From contig JAICTV010000015.1 of assembly GCA_025936175.1 (NCBI GenBank), forward strand, positions 1 through 43,966: a stretch of DNA of 43,966 nt, written 5' to 3'. This DNA comes from Phycisphaerae bacterium. GTDB taxonomy: Bacteria; Planctomycetota; Phycisphaerae; Tepidisphaerales; Tepidisphaeraceae. Made by a program: the position numbers and the translations under genes. Position 1 is the first letter of the stretch. Each line of letters starts with the position of its first letter. Below are positions 23,813 to 32,516 of this stretch, piece after piece. The notes below the pieces were generated by a model that was not told where the DNA came from, did no database searches, and was given only the letters and a program-made list of their open reading frames with translations.

Positions 23813-26053
23813 TCAAAACGGCGCCGACGTTTCCGCCGGCTCGATCTGGGATTGCTCGAGGATGAACGCGCGCTGGCCGACCGAATCGAACTGGATCTCC
23901 GCGCGCGTGTCGCTGCCGCGGTCGCTCATGGTCGTGATCCGCCCGATGCCGTACTTCGGATGCCGGACGCGCTGCCCGACGCGGAAACGGGACGCCTTCT
24001 CGCTCTTGAAGTGCGATGCCAGCGTGCGCGATTCATCCGCCGTCGGCAGGCCCGTGCGGTCGGTGATGTCGAGCATCTCGACCGGCATTTCAGACAGGAA
24101 GGGGCTCGTGATCGTGCGATCGCGCAGGCCGCGGATCGTACGATACTGCCCCTTGGTCAGGATCAGGTGTTCCTGCGCGCGCGTGATGCCGACGAAGCAG
24201 AGCCGGCGTTCTTCTTCCAGCTCGCGGATGTTCCCGCGCGCCCGCGCGTGCGGCAGGATTCCTTCTTCCAATCCGATCATCGCCACGACCGGAAACTCCA
24301 ATCCCTTCGCCGCGTGCAGCGTCATCAGCGTCACGGCGCCGCCGGCGCCTCTCATGTGATCGGCGTCGCTGACGAGGCTCACGATCGACAGATAATCATC
24401 GAGTGAGCCCTCGGGATTCTCCTTGTCATATTCCGATGCCGACGAGATCAACTCGTACACGTTCGCCAGCGGCCCCTCGCCGACTTCGTCCGCATCGTTG
24501 TCCTTTCGCAGCAGCGCTTCGATTCCGCCGCGGCGGACGACGTCCTCCATCACGCGCTGCACGACGCCCTTCTGCTCGGCGACCAGATCATCGCCCATCC
24601 CGCCCATCGCGATCGATCGCCATTGGCGAATCAGCTCGCAGAACTGCTTCGCCGCGTTGATGGCGCGCGTCGATAAACCGCTGATCTGCCCGGCGCGCTC
24701 CATCGCCTCCCACAGCGTCATGCCGTTGGCCACGGCGTACGCCTGCATCTGCCTGACCGTCGTATCGCCGATCCCGCGCGGCGGGACGTTCACGATGCGC
24801 GTCAAGCTCACCTCATCGAGCGGGTTGGCGACGACGCGCAGGTACGCGAGAACGTCCTTGATCTCCTTGCGGTTGTAGAACTCCACGCCGCGCGCGATCT
24901 GGTACGGGATGCCGGCCCGACGCAGCGCGTCTTCCATCACGCGCGACAGCGCGTTCATGCGATAGAAGACCGCCATCTTGTTCCACTCGATCTGCTCCTG
25001 CTCCGCGAGGCGCTTGAGCTCCTGCATGACGACGTTCGCCTCGTCGTGCTCGTCCTGGCAGAGCACGAGCCTGGCCTTCTCGCCCTGCGCATTCTCCGTC
25101 CACAGCCCTTTTTTCTTGCGCTCGGTGTTTTGATCGATGAGCCGAGAGGCGATGGCGAGGATGGTCTTGGTCGAGCGGTAGTTCTGCTCGAGCTTCACCA
25201 CCTTGGCGTCGGGATAATCCTTCTCGAAGTCGAGGATGTTCTGGATGTCGGCGCCGCGCCACGCGTAGATGGATTGGTCCGGATCGCCGACCACGCAGAT
25301 GTTGCGGTGCCGTTGCGCCAGCGCGTGCGCGATGATGTACTGCGCGTGGTTCGTGTCCTGGTATTCGTCGATCAGGATGTACTGAAACCGGTCCTGAAGC
25401 TCGCGCAGGATTCCCGGATGATCGCGAAACGCGTGGGCCGTGCGCAGCAGCAGGTCGTCGAAGTCCAGCGCGTTGTTCTGGTTCAGCATCTGCTGGTACT
25501 TCACATACACCCGCGCCACCTGCCGCTGGTAAAAATCGCCCGCCGTTCGCGAAAAATCCTCCGGCGAAAGGAGCTGGTTTTTGGCGTTGCTGATCGTCGA
25601 ATGCACCGCCGACGGCGTGAAGTTTGTGCTCGACATTTCCAGCGATTTCAAGGCGTCTTTGACCACTTTCGTCTGGTCCGCCGAGTCGTAGATCGTGAAG
25701 TTCCCCGGCAGCGCGATCGCCGGCGCGTAGTGCCGCAGGATGCGCAGACAGAGCGAGTGGAACGTGCAGATCGTCGGCCAGCGCTGATCGAGCTTGCCGA
25801 AATCGCGGATCGGCCGGTCGAGCACTTGGCTCACGCGGTTTTTCATCTCGCCGGCGGCTTTGTTGGTGAAGGTGATGGCGAGAATGGAGCTGGCGGAGAT
25901 GCCCGTGCTGACGAGGTAAGCGACGCGCCGCGTAATCACGCGCGTCTTTCCGCTGCCGGCGCCCGCGACGATCAAAAGCGGCCCGTCCACGTGCGTGGCC
26001 GCCTCGCGCTGCGGCTCGGTGAGATCCGCCAGTAACTGCTCGGTATCGATCAC
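23813..26053 (-). CDS. UvrD/PcrA family superfamily 1 DNA helicase
   Basis: The GTG at 26053 gives 746 residues starting MIDTEQLLADLTEPQREA; the frame is open to 26092, but the extra residues do not look like a helicase N-terminus. All SF1A motifs are visible: the Q motif LTEPQREA, Walker A GAGSGKT (31-37), ITFTNKAAGEMK (Ia), ILIDEYQDTN (II), VVGDPDQSIYAWRGAD (III), LEQNYRSTKTIL (IV), VTLMTLHAAKGLEFPVV (V) and CFVGITRAQE (VI). The C-terminus (FRVGQRVRHPKYGIGRI) is the Tudor-like domain of PcrA that contacts RNA polymerase. It unwinds DNA 3'-5' in excision repair and removal of recombination intermediates. Length and architecture match PcrA/UvrD. Confidence 0.93.
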   Translation of the reverse strand: MIDTEQLLADLTEPQREAATHVDGPLLIVAGAGSGKTRVITRRVAYLVSTGISASSILAITFTNKAAGEMKNRVSQVLDRPIRDFGKLDQRWPTICTFHSLCLRILRHYAPAIALPGNFTIYDSADQTKVVKDALKSLEMSSTNFTPSAVHSTISNAKNQLLSPEDFSRTAGDFYQRQVARVYVKYQQMLNQNNALDFDDLLLRTAHAFRDHPGILRELQDRFQYILIDEYQDTNHAQYIIAHALAQRHRNICVVGDPDQSIYAWRGADIQNILDFEKDYPDAKVVKLEQNYRSTKTILAIASRLIDQNTERKKKGLWTENAQGEKARLVLCQDEHDEANVVMQELKRLAEQEQIEWNKMAVFYRMNALSRVMEDALRRAGIPYQIARGVEFYNRKEIKDVLAYLRVVANPLDEVSLTRIVNVPPRGIGDTTVRQMQAYAVANGMTLWEAMERAGQISGLSTRAINAAKQFCELIRQWRSIAMGGMGDDLVAEQKGVVQRVMEDVVRRGGIEALLRKDNDADEVGEGPLANVYELISSASEYDKENPEGSLDDYLSIVSLVSDADHMRGAGGAVTLMTLHAAKGLEFPVVAMIGLEEGILPHARARGNIRELEEERRLCFVGITRAQEHLILTKGQYRTIRGLRDRTITSPFLSEMPVEMLDITDRTGLPTADESRTLASHFKSEKASRFRVGQRVRHPKYGIGRITTMSDRGSDTRAEIQFDSVGQRAFILEQSQIEPAETSAPF

Positions 26054-26105
26054 GGACGAATCGTACGGGGCGGGGTTGCGAGTGTGAAGCAATCAGAAAA
26101 GTAAA

Positions 26106-26177
26106 CCACCGACGCGCGGAGACACGGAGGGACGCTTGAAGTTCGAGCGCGCCTCCGTGCTCCGTAACCCCGTGGTG
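26106..26177. repeat. Palindromic element after the phosphatase gene
   Basis: The left arm (26106-26130) contains ggagacacggagg and the right arm (26152-26177) cctccgtgctccgt followed by ccccgtggtg. The inner parts pair well and the outer ends accg/tggtg pair with mismatches. It lies 10 bases beyond the stop of the phosphatase (minus strand) and upstream of the helicase start on the same strand. Confidence 0.7.
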
Positions 26178-26186
26178 AATCTCTTT

Positions 26187-27467
26187 TCACACCCGCCGCA
26201 CAACGACGATCGTCTGATCGTCCGCCGGCTCTTCGCTGCCGGTCCACTTGGTCGCCGAATCGCGCAGCGTCGCGATGACCTCCTTGGGCGGGCAATTGCA
26301 CTTCTCGTCGAGCGTCGCGACGACGCGCTCGATGCCGAACTGTTCGCCGACGCCGTTCATCGCTTCGAAGATGCCGTCGCTGACGACCACGAGCGATCCG
26401 CCGGCCTTGAGCTGGACCGGCGCAACCGGGTCGCCCAACAGCTCCGGCATCACGCCCAGCGGCACTTCCGACGCCGGCAGCTCATCGACTTTGCAGTCGC
26501 CGCCGCAGCGGAGCAGGATCGGGCCGTGGCCCGCGCTGCACCACTCGAGCGTGCCGTCGGATGAGAGGAACGCGAGGAAAGCGGTGACGAATCGCTCGTC
26601 TTCAAGATCCGCCGCCAGTCGTTCGTTCGCGCGCGCGAGCAAATTCCGCGGGTTCGGATCGATATCCGCGAAGGCGCGCACGAGCGTCCGCACCTGCGAA
26701 ACCACCAGCGTCGGCGCGAGGCCATGACCCGAAGCGTCGGCGAGGAAGATACCGAGCCGCCCGTCGGGTGCTTCCCAGAAATCGAAGCAGTCCCCGCCGG
26801 TGACCGATGCCGGCCGCGTCCAGCCCATCGCCTCGATCCCGATGATCGCGGGGATTTTCTTCGGCAGCATGTTGTCCTGCACGCGCCGGGCGAGCTTCAT
26901 CTCGTGCCGCATGGCTTCGGCCTGCAGCGCGGTGAGTTGGAGCTGATAACGCTGCAGTGCGACGCCCGCCTGGTCGGCGAGCATCTGGATCAGCGCGATG
27001 TCCGAATCCTTGAACGCCGCCCCGCTCTTGTTGATCGCCTGGATGACGCCCAGCGGCTGCCCGTCCAGATTCGACATCGGCGCGGACAGGATGTTGCGCG
27101 TGACGAAGCCGGTCTTCTTATCCACGTCGCGGTTGAAGCGCGGATCGTCATAGGGGCTGGCCACGTGCAGCACCTGGTTGGCGCTGAACGCCGCCCCGAC
27201 GATCCCCGCCGCCGCCGGCACGCGGATCTCGCTCGTCTGCAGCGCGACCTTCGTCCACAGCTCATCGGTCGTGCGATCGTAAACGAAGATGCTGGACCGT
27301 TCGCACTGCAGCAACTCGCACGCCGTTTCGGCGATGTGCCGCAGGAGCGCGTCCAGATCGGTCGTGACGGCGAGCATCCGCGTCATGTTGAGCACGAGGC
27401 GGACGTGGTCCGAAGAGATCGGACCGACCTCGCGCGAGGGGGCGGTGTAGGGGGCCGAATTGCTCAT
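26187..27467 (-). CDS. GAF-domain SpoIIE/RsbU-type serine phosphatase
   Basis: The ATG at 27467 gives 426 residues; the frame remains open upstream to 27551 but that overlaps the divergent gene. A GAF domain spans about residues 25-175. A helical linker (LQAEAMRHEMKLARRVQDNM, 181-200) leads to LPKKIP, as in RsbU-type proteins. The PP2C/SpoIIE catalytic domain follows: GGDCFDF (224-230) and DASGHG (244-249) provide metal-binding aspartates, with GPILLR and the terminal PADDQTIVVV. Such proteins dephosphorylate anti-sigma-factor antagonists (STAS-domain proteins) in response to a ligand or partner bound by GAF. No STAS or anti-sigma gene is adjacent, so the partner must be elsewhere. Confidence 0.9.
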   Translation of the reverse strand: MSNSAPYTAPSREVGPISSDHVRLVLNMTRMLAVTTDLDALLRHIAETACELLQCERSSIFVYDRTTDELWTKVALQTSEIRVPAAAGIVGAAFSANQVLHVASPYDDPRFNRDVDKKTGFVTRNILSAPMSNLDGQPLGVIQAINKSGAAFKDSDIALIQMLADQAGVALQRYQLQLTALQAEAMRHEMKLARRVQDNMLPKKIPAIIGIEAMGWTRPASVTGGDCFDFWEAPDGRLGIFLADASGHGLAPTLVVSQVRTLVRAFADIDPNPRNLLARANERLAADLEDERFVTAFLAFLSSDGTLEWCSAGHGPILLRCGGDCKVDELPASEVPLGVMPELLGDPVAPVQLKAGGSLVVVSDGIFEAMNGVGEQFGIERVVATLDEKCNCPPKEVIATLRDSATKWTGSEEPADDQTIVVVRRV

Positions 27468-27592
27468 GACGCGCGTACGAAGCGGGTCAGGGTAAAACGA
27501 TGCTGCCGAAGTTGCAACGCATCCGTGCATGGATGCCCCTCGTCTCGACACAATTTCGCAATCCGCGGTTATCCTTCGCTTGTTCGACGCGC

Positions 27593-28879
27593 ATGGGCGA
27601 AACAGGATTCCAACTCGACGACCGCCGCGACGATGCGATCGCCGTCGTCCGCCGGCTGCGCGAGTCCGGGCACACAGCGTACTTCGCCGGCGGATGCGTG
27701 CGCGACATGCTTCTGGGTTTGGAGCCCAAGGATTACGACATCGCGACCGACGCAGAGCCTGGGCGCGTGCGGCAGCTCTTCAGCAACACGCAGGCGGTCG
27801 GCGCCGCGTTCGGTGTGATCCTCGTCCGCCAGCGCAAGAGCGTCATCGAGGTCGCCACCTTCCGCACGGACCTGGCCTACAAGGACGGCCGCCGCCCCGA
27901 GGGCGTCGTCTTCACCACCGCCGAGGAAGACGCCAAACGCCGCGACTTCACCATCAACGGCATGTTCTTCGATCCGATCGAGAACAAGGTGATCGACTAC
28001 GTCGGCGGGCAGGCGGATTTGAAGAACAAGCTGCTGAGAGCGATCGGCGAGCCGAATCATCGGTTCGAGGAAGATCATCTTCGCCTTTTGCGCGCGATCC
28101 GATTCGCGGCACGGTTCGGATTGGCGATCGAATCGGAAACGTTGACTGCCGTTCATCGCCACGCATCCGAGCTTCAGCGGATCAGCCCCGAACGCGTCGG
28201 CGAAGAAGTTCGCCTGATGCTGACGCCCGCCACGCGCACCTCTGCCTACAACGGGCTGCGAAAACTCGGTCTCTTGCAAGTCATCTTTCGATTCGTTCGT
28301 CGACAACAGGCAGGCATGGTGCGTGTGTTCGATTCGCTCGCCCCGGGGAAAGACATTCCGTTTGGACTGGCGCTGGCGGGCGCACTGGTTTCATCGCGCT
28401 GGCAAGGCCGCAATGACGCCGCAAATCAGGAGCTGTTCTCGAAGACCGTCGCGCAGCAGTTTTGCCAAGCGATGCGTCAAGCATTGAAGATCAGCAATGA
28501 GGAGTCGGAAGACCTCTTCGGCACACTGGAAGGTGTCGGATCGCTTCTGAATCACGACGCGCCGACGGTGGCTCAGAAGAAACGCTTTCTAGCGAGACCG
28601 ACGTCCTCACTCTCGCGCGCCCTGATGCACTCGGTGATGATGACTAACTTTCGCGCTGAGCGAATCGCGACCCTCCTTCGGGAGTTGGAGACTCTCGAGA
28701 AAACGGAATTCGCTCCCCCACCGCTTATCACGGGCGATGATCTGACCGCCGCGGGGCTACAACCCGGCCCGCTCTTCAAACGCGTCCTCCATCAGGTTTA
28801 CGACGCGCAGCTCGAAGACCGCGTCAAGACAAAGCAGGAAGCAATGGAGATGGCGATGAAGCTGGCTTCTGAAATCTGA
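27593..28879 (+). CDS. CCA-adding enzyme/poly(A) polymerase (class II nucleotidyltransferase)
   Basis: The ATG at 27593 gives 428 residues beginning MGETGFQLDDRRDDA; earlier in-frame starts overlap the divergent phosphatase region. The nucleotidyltransferase head has FAGGCVRDMLLGLEPKDYDIAT with the catalytic pair Asp47 and Asp49, and RRDFTINGMFFD. RFEEDHLRLLRAIRFAARFG is the template-like nucleotide-binding region. About 200 helical residues follow with no HD phosphohydrolase domain. The family includes tRNA CCA-adding enzymes and the poly(A) polymerase PcnB, which cannot be separated with certainty by eye. Its stop is 40 bases from the convergent fabF stop. Confidence 0.88.
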   Translation: MGETGFQLDDRRDDAIAVVRRLRESGHTAYFAGGCVRDMLLGLEPKDYDIATDAEPGRVRQLFSNTQAVGAAFGVILVRQRKSVIEVATFRTDLAYKDGRRPEGVVFTTAEEDAKRRDFTINGMFFDPIENKVIDYVGGQADLKNKLLRAIGEPNHRFEEDHLRLLRAIRFAARFGLAIESETLTAVHRHASELQRISPERVGEEVRLMLTPATRTSAYNGLRKLGLLQVIFRFVRRQQAGMVRVFDSLAPGKDIPFGLALAGALVSSRWQGRNDAANQELFSKTVAQQFCQAMRQALKISNEESEDLFGTLEGVGSLLNHDAPTVAQKKRFLARPTSSLSRALMHSVMMTNFRAERIATLLRELETLEKTEFAPPPLITGDDLTAAGLQPGPLFKRVLHQVYDAQLEDRVKTKQEAMEMAMKLASEI

Positions 28880-28926
28880 GGTTTGAAATCTGAAATTTCA
28901 GATTCGAGATTCCGGATCTCAAATCT
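28868..28926. repeat. A/T-rich palindromic element between convergent cca and fabF
   Basis: A perfect 18-base palindrome aatctgaaatttcagatt lies at 28887-28904. Around it are repeated gaaatctgag and gagattccgg units. The region is strikingly A/T-rich against a GC-rich background and sits between the two convergent stops (28879 and 28919). The motif aaatctgaaatct recurs inside the element at 32416-32502. Confidence 0.8.
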
Positions 28927-30157
28927 TCCGAATCACCAGCGACGCGTTGTGCCCGCCGAAGCCGAAGCTGTTGCTCATCGCGATGTCGACCTTCTTGTCG
29001 CGCGCCTTGTGCGGGACGTAGTCGAGGTCGCACTCCGGATCGGGGTTCTCGAGGTTGATCGTCGGGGGAACCAGGTTGCGGTTGACCGTCATCGCGGTGA
29101 TGACCGCTTCCACACCGCCGCTCGCTCCCAGCAGGTGGCCGATGTGGCTCTTGGTGGAGCTGATGGGGAGCTTGTAGGCGTAATCGCCGAAGGTGGTCTT
29201 TACCGCCTTGGTCTCGGCGATGTCGCCCAGCGGCGTGCTGGTGCCGTGGGCGTTGATGTACTGCACGTCCTGCGGATTAAGCCCCGCGTCGCGGAGGGCG
29301 AGTTGCATCGCCTTGGCGGCGCCGGCGCCGTTTTCATCAGGCGCGGTGATGTGCGTCGCGTCGGCGCTCATGCCGTAACCGACCAGCTCGGCGTAGATCT
29401 TCGCGCCGCGCCTCCTGGCGTGCTCGTATTCTTCCAGGACGACGACACCCGCGCCTTCGCCCATCACAAAACCGTCGCGGTCCTTGTCCCACGGACGCGA
29501 CGCGTGAGCCGGATCGTCGTTGCGGGTGGAAAGCGCCCGCGCGGCACAGAAGCTCCCGACGCCCAGTTCGCACAGCGCGGCCTCGGACCCGCCGGCGATC
29601 ATGATGTCGGCCATGTCGTGCTGGATGAATCGCCCGGCGTCGCCGATGGCGTTGGAGCCGGTCGCGCACGCCGTCGCCACCGCCGTATTCGGCCCTTTCA
29701 GACCGAAGATGATCGAGACGTTGCCGCTGGCGGCGTTGACCATCAGCCGCGGGACGGTGAACGGGCTGACGCGACCGACTCCGCGGGCGACGAGGATCTT
29801 GTTCTGCTCTTCGAGGGTTTCGATCCCGCCGATGCCGCTGCCGATCACCACCCCGCAGCGGTACGGGTCTTCCTTGGAAATGTCCAACCCGCTGTCGCGC
29901 ATGGCGGTGACGGAGGCGGCGACGCCGAACTGGCCGAAGCGGTCGAGTCGCTTGGCCTCGCGGACATCGACGCCGTACCTCGTCACATCAAACTTGGCGC
30001 ATTCCCCGCCGAAGCGCGACGGATATTTGCTGGCGTCCCAGCGCGTGATGGTGGTGATGCCGTTCTTGCCGGCACAGATGTTTTCCCAAAGCTCATCGAC
30101 CACCTCGCCAAGCGGGGTGACGACGCCCATACCGGTAATGACGACACGACGCTTCAT
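28919..30157 (-). CDS. fabF: 3-oxoacyl-ACP synthase II
   Basis: The ATG at 30157 gives 412 residues starting [17 protein letters not shown], the classical FabF N-terminus; the longer open frame adds unrelated repeat-encoded sequence. The thiolase-fold active site is complete: Cys164 ([11 protein letters not shown]), His304 ([13 protein letters not shown]), Lys336 and His341 ([15 protein letters not shown]). FabF condenses malonyl-ACP with acyl-ACP during elongation. It is last in the rpmF-plsX-fabH-fabD-fabG-acpP-fabF cluster. The gap to acpP is filled by a palindromic repeat. FabF must accept AcpP from the adjacent gene, in line with the usual acpP-fabF pairing. Confidence 0.96.
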   Translation of the reverse strand: MKRRVVITGMGVVTPLGEVVDELWENICAGKNGITTITRWDASKYPSRFGGECAKFDVTRYGVDVREAKRLDRFGQFGVAASVTAMRDSGLDISKEDPYRCGVVIGSGIGGIETLEEQNKILVARGVGRVSPFTVPRLMVNAASGNVSIIFGLKGPNTAVATACATGSNAIGDAGRFIQHDMADIMIAGGSEAALCELGVGSFCAARALSTRNDDPAHASRPWDKDRDGFVMGEGAGVVVLEEYEHARRRGAKIYAELVGYGMSADATHITAPDENGAGAAKAMQLALRDAGLNPQDVQYINAHGTSTPLGDIAETKAVKTTFGDYAYKLPISSTKSHIGHLLGASGGVEAVITAMTVNRNLVPPTINLENPDPECDLDYVPHKARDKKVDIAMSNSFGFGGHNASLVIRKI

Positions 30158-30165
30158 GCGGATGG

Positions 30166-30241
30166 TTGTTTGAGGTTCGGGATTTGAGGGTTTGAGGGGC
30201 TGCCTCGAGCCATCAAACCCAAACAACAAACCTCAAACAAC
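30166..30241. repeat. Palindromic element between acpP and fabF
   Basis: The left arm starts gttgtttgagg (30166-30176) with gatttgagggtttgag after it. The right arm ends cctcaaacaac (30231-30241), and the inner tcaaacccaaac pairs with gggtttga. It overlaps the acpP stop codon by one base (minus strand) and ends just above the fabF start. The middle shows many mismatches. Confidence 0.82.
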
Positions 30242-30480
30242 TATTTGTTCTGATGTTCCTTGATGTAATCGATCGCCTGCCCGACGGTCTGGATCTTCTC
30301 CGCTTCCTCGTCGGGGATGGACAACTCGAACTCGTCCTCGAACTCCATGACCAGTTCTACGGTGTCGAGTGAGTCGGCGTTCAGGTCGTTGATGAAGTGG
30401 GTCTCGCGGGTGATCTCACTCTTGTCCACGCCCATCTGCTCGCTGACGATCTCGATGACCTTCGTATCCGTTTCGTCCAT
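30241..30480 (-). CDS. acpP: Acyl carrier protein
   Basis: The product is 79 residues, the usual ACP size. The 4'-phosphopantetheine attachment site is Ser37 in [12 protein letters not shown]. The sequence is strongly acidic with the four-helix ACP layout ([48 protein letters not shown]). It carries acyl intermediates between FabD, FabH, FabG and FabF, all encoded nearby. A AGGA ribosome binding site lies about 5 bases before ATG 30480. The gap to fabG upstream is 218 bases with GC-rich hairpins, so acpP may also have its own promoter. Confidence 0.97.
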   Translation of the reverse strand: MDETDTKVIEIVSEQMGVDKSEITRETHFINDLNADSLDTVELVMEFEDEFELSIPDEEAEKIQTVGQAIDYIKEHQNK

Positions 30481-30623
30481 AGCTTCCTACCCGTTAAATG
30501 GCTCCAAGACCGTCCTTTACACACCTCTCCGCGGGGCCACACTGGCCCCGAGGTGGCTGGAAATATAGCGGTGAGAGGGTCTTTTGCAAACGGACCGCCA
30601 GTCAACCGTGTACGCGCTTTGTT

Positions 30624-30690
30624 GGGAGCGCGAGGCTCCCGCCCGGCCGCTGCGGGCGCCGCGCCTGCCGCTCGGCAGGAGCCTGGCTCT
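30624..30690. repeat. GC-rich multi-hairpin between fabG and acpP
   Basis: Three adjacent inverted repeats are visible: gggagcgcgaggctccc (30624-30640), gcccggccgctgcgggc (30641-30657) and cctgccgctcggcagg (30664-30679). The array begins 9 bases beyond the fabG stop (minus strand). The rest of the 218-base gap, 30481-30623, includes a second hairpin ggggccacactggcccc (about 30534-30550). I see no clear promoter. Confidence 0.75.
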
Positions 30691-30698
30691 CTGCTGTC

Positions 30699-31445
30699 TC
30701 ACATCACCATCCCGCCGTCTACGCAGATGACCTGCCCCGTGACATAGCTCGCATCGGGGCTGGCCAGGAACGCCACCGCCGCCGCGATCTCGTGGGGCTG
30801 ACCGAAGCGCTTGAGCGGCACGAAGTTCTTCACGCCCTCCTTGATCTGCTCCGGCAGCACGTCGGTCATGTCGGTGGTAATGAACCCGGGCGCGATCGCG
30901 TTGCAGGTGATGTTCTTGCCCGCCAGTTCCTTGGCGACGGTCTTGGTCAAACCGATGAGCCCGGCCTTCGACGCCGAGTAGTTCGCCTGCCCCGCGTTTC
31001 CCGCGACGCCCGCGACGGAACTGATGTTGATGATCCGTCCGCCGACCGCGCCCTTGATCCGCATCATCGGCCGCGCCGCCGCGCGGATCGCGACGAACGC
31101 GCTCTTGAGGTTCGTGTCGATGACCGAATCCCAGTCCTCATCGTCCATGCGGAGCAGCAGGCCGTCCTTGGTGATGCCTGCGTTGTTCACCAGCACGTCA
31201 AGCCGACCGTGCGCTTCGGTGACCTTCTCGATCGCGTCGGCCAGCGCCTTGAAGTCGGCGATGTCCACGGTCGCCGTCTCCGCGGAGCCGCCCTCTGCTT
31301 TGATCTCGTCGACGATTGCGTTGAGCTTGTCCGCACTGCGCGCGACGGCGACGACATGCAGCCCGTCCTTCGCGAGGCGCCTGGCGATCGCCGCGCCGAT
31401 CCCGCGCGACGCCCCGGTGACGAATGCGACTCGTTTCTCGGTCAT
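30699..31445 (-). CDS. fabG: 3-oxoacyl-ACP reductase
   Basis: The product is 248 residues, a classical short-chain dehydrogenase/reductase. The NADPH-binding motif is TGASRGIG (10-17), NNAG is at 87-90, and the catalytic Ser143, Tyr156 and Lys160 lie in NISSVAG and NYSASK. The GQVICVDGGMVM terminus is typical of FabG. It reduces 3-oxoacyl-ACP to the 3-hydroxy form. It sits between fabD and acpP in the cluster, with a 12-base gap to fabD. Confidence 0.95.
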   Translation of the reverse strand: MTEKRVAFVTGASRGIGAAIARRLAKDGLHVVAVARSADKLNAIVDEIKAEGGSAETATVDIADFKALADAIEKVTEAHGRLDVLVNNAGITKDGLLLRMDDEDWDSVIDTNLKSAFVAIRAAARPMMRIKGAVGGRIINISSVAGVAGNAGQANYSASKAGLIGLTKTVAKELAGKNITCNAIAPGFITTDMTDVLPEQIKEGVKNFVPLKRFGQPHEIAAAVAFLASPDASYVTGQVICVDGGMVM

Positions 31446-31457
31446 CAGACTTCCTCC

Positions 31458-32399
31458 TCATCCTGCTTTCGCTGCGCTCAACGCTTCGCTCGTCGCGACG
31501 CTCTCGATCGGAAGACGACGATTGATTCGTTTCGCCAGTCCAGCAAGCGTCCGCCCGGGCGCAAGCTCGACAAAACGCGCTTCCGCGCCCAACGCGATCA
31601 GCGTCTGCATCGTCTGTTCCCACTTCACGGGCGAGACGATCTGCGCCACCAGCAGCCGCTTGATCGACTCCCCGTCCCCGTGCGGCTGAGCGGTCACGTT
31701 CGAATAGACCGTCACCTTCGGCGGCTCGAATTTCACGCGATCGAGCTCCGCCTTCATCTTGTCCGCGCCACTCTGCATCAGCGGGCTGTGAAACGCGCCG
31801 GCGACTTTCAGCGTGGTCGCTTTGAACCCGGCGGCTTCCGCGACTTTGAGCGCGCGCTCGCACGCCGCCGTCGCGCCGCTGACGACGATCTGCCCCGGCG
31901 CGTTGTAGTTCGCCGGCACCAGAACGTCTCCGCCGCCCGCTTCGGCGCAAATCTTGTCCACCGCCGCCGCATCCGCGCCGAGGATCGCCACCATGCCCGA
32001 AGGCGTCGCGACCGCCGCCTCCTGCATGTACTTCCCGCGTGCCGCAACGAGTTTCAGCCCGTCGTCGAACGAAAAGGCGCCGCCGAGGTGCAACGCCGTG
32101 TATTCGCCGAGGCTCAGTCCCGCGTACGCCGTCACGTCAGCCGGATGGATGATCCCCGCGTCCACCGCCGCGCGATATGCCGCGACGCTGGTGACATAAA
32201 TCGCCGGCTGGCTCACGTCGGTCTGATTCAGCCGCTCTTCCGGGCCGGCGAAACAGAGCGACGAGAGATCCGTCCCGAGCACGCGATTGGCCGTGTCGAA
32301 CACGTCCTGCGCCGCGGGCGAATTCTGGTAAAAATCCTTCCCCATCCCGACCACTTGAGCGCCTTGACCGGGACAGAGGATGCAAGTGGGTTGGGGCAT
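31458..32399 (-). CDS. fabD: Malonyl-CoA:ACP transacylase
   Basis: The product is 313 residues. The acyltransferase fold has CPGQGAQVVGMG (9-20), the nucleophile elbow GLSLGEY with Ser96 and the catalytic His204 in GAFHSPLMQ. FabD loads malonate from CoA onto AcpP to feed FabH and FabF. The gap to fabH upstream is 117 bases and is mostly occupied by a palindromic repeat; no ribosome binding site is obvious before ATG 32399. It is 12 bases from fabG downstream. Confidence 0.95.
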   Translation of the reverse strand: MPQPTCILCPGQGAQVVGMGKDFYQNSPAAQDVFDTANRVLGTDLSSLCFAGPEERLNQTDVSQPAIYVTSVAAYRAAVDAGIIHPADVTAYAGLSLGEYTALHLGGAFSFDDGLKLVAARGKYMQEAAVATPSGMVAILGADAAAVDKICAEAGGGDVLVPANYNAPGQIVVSGATAACERALKVAEAAGFKATTLKVAGAFHSPLMQSGADKMKAELDRVKFEPPKVTVYSNVTAQPHGDGESIKRLLVAQIVSPVKWEQTMQTLIALGAEARFVELAPGRTLAGLAKRINRRLPIESVATSEALSAAKAG

Positions 32400-32415
32400 T
32401 GGAATATGCGATTTG

Positions 32416-32502
32416 CACCGCCGGGGCGCAGAGGACGCAGAGGAATTTCAAATCTGAAATCTGAGATTTCTTTTTCTCTGCGTCCTCTGCGCCTTTGCGG
32501 TG
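32416..32502. repeat. Palindromic element between fabH and fabD
   Basis: The arms at 32416-32443 and 32476-32502 contain ggcgcagaggacgcagag and its complement over 27 bases with three mismatches. The loop carries the A/T-rich aaatctgaaatct motif also found at 28868-28926. It starts 15 bases beyond the fabH stop (minus strand) and ends 17 bases above the fabD start. Confidence 0.88.
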
Positions 32503-32516
32503 AAAGAGTATTGGAA

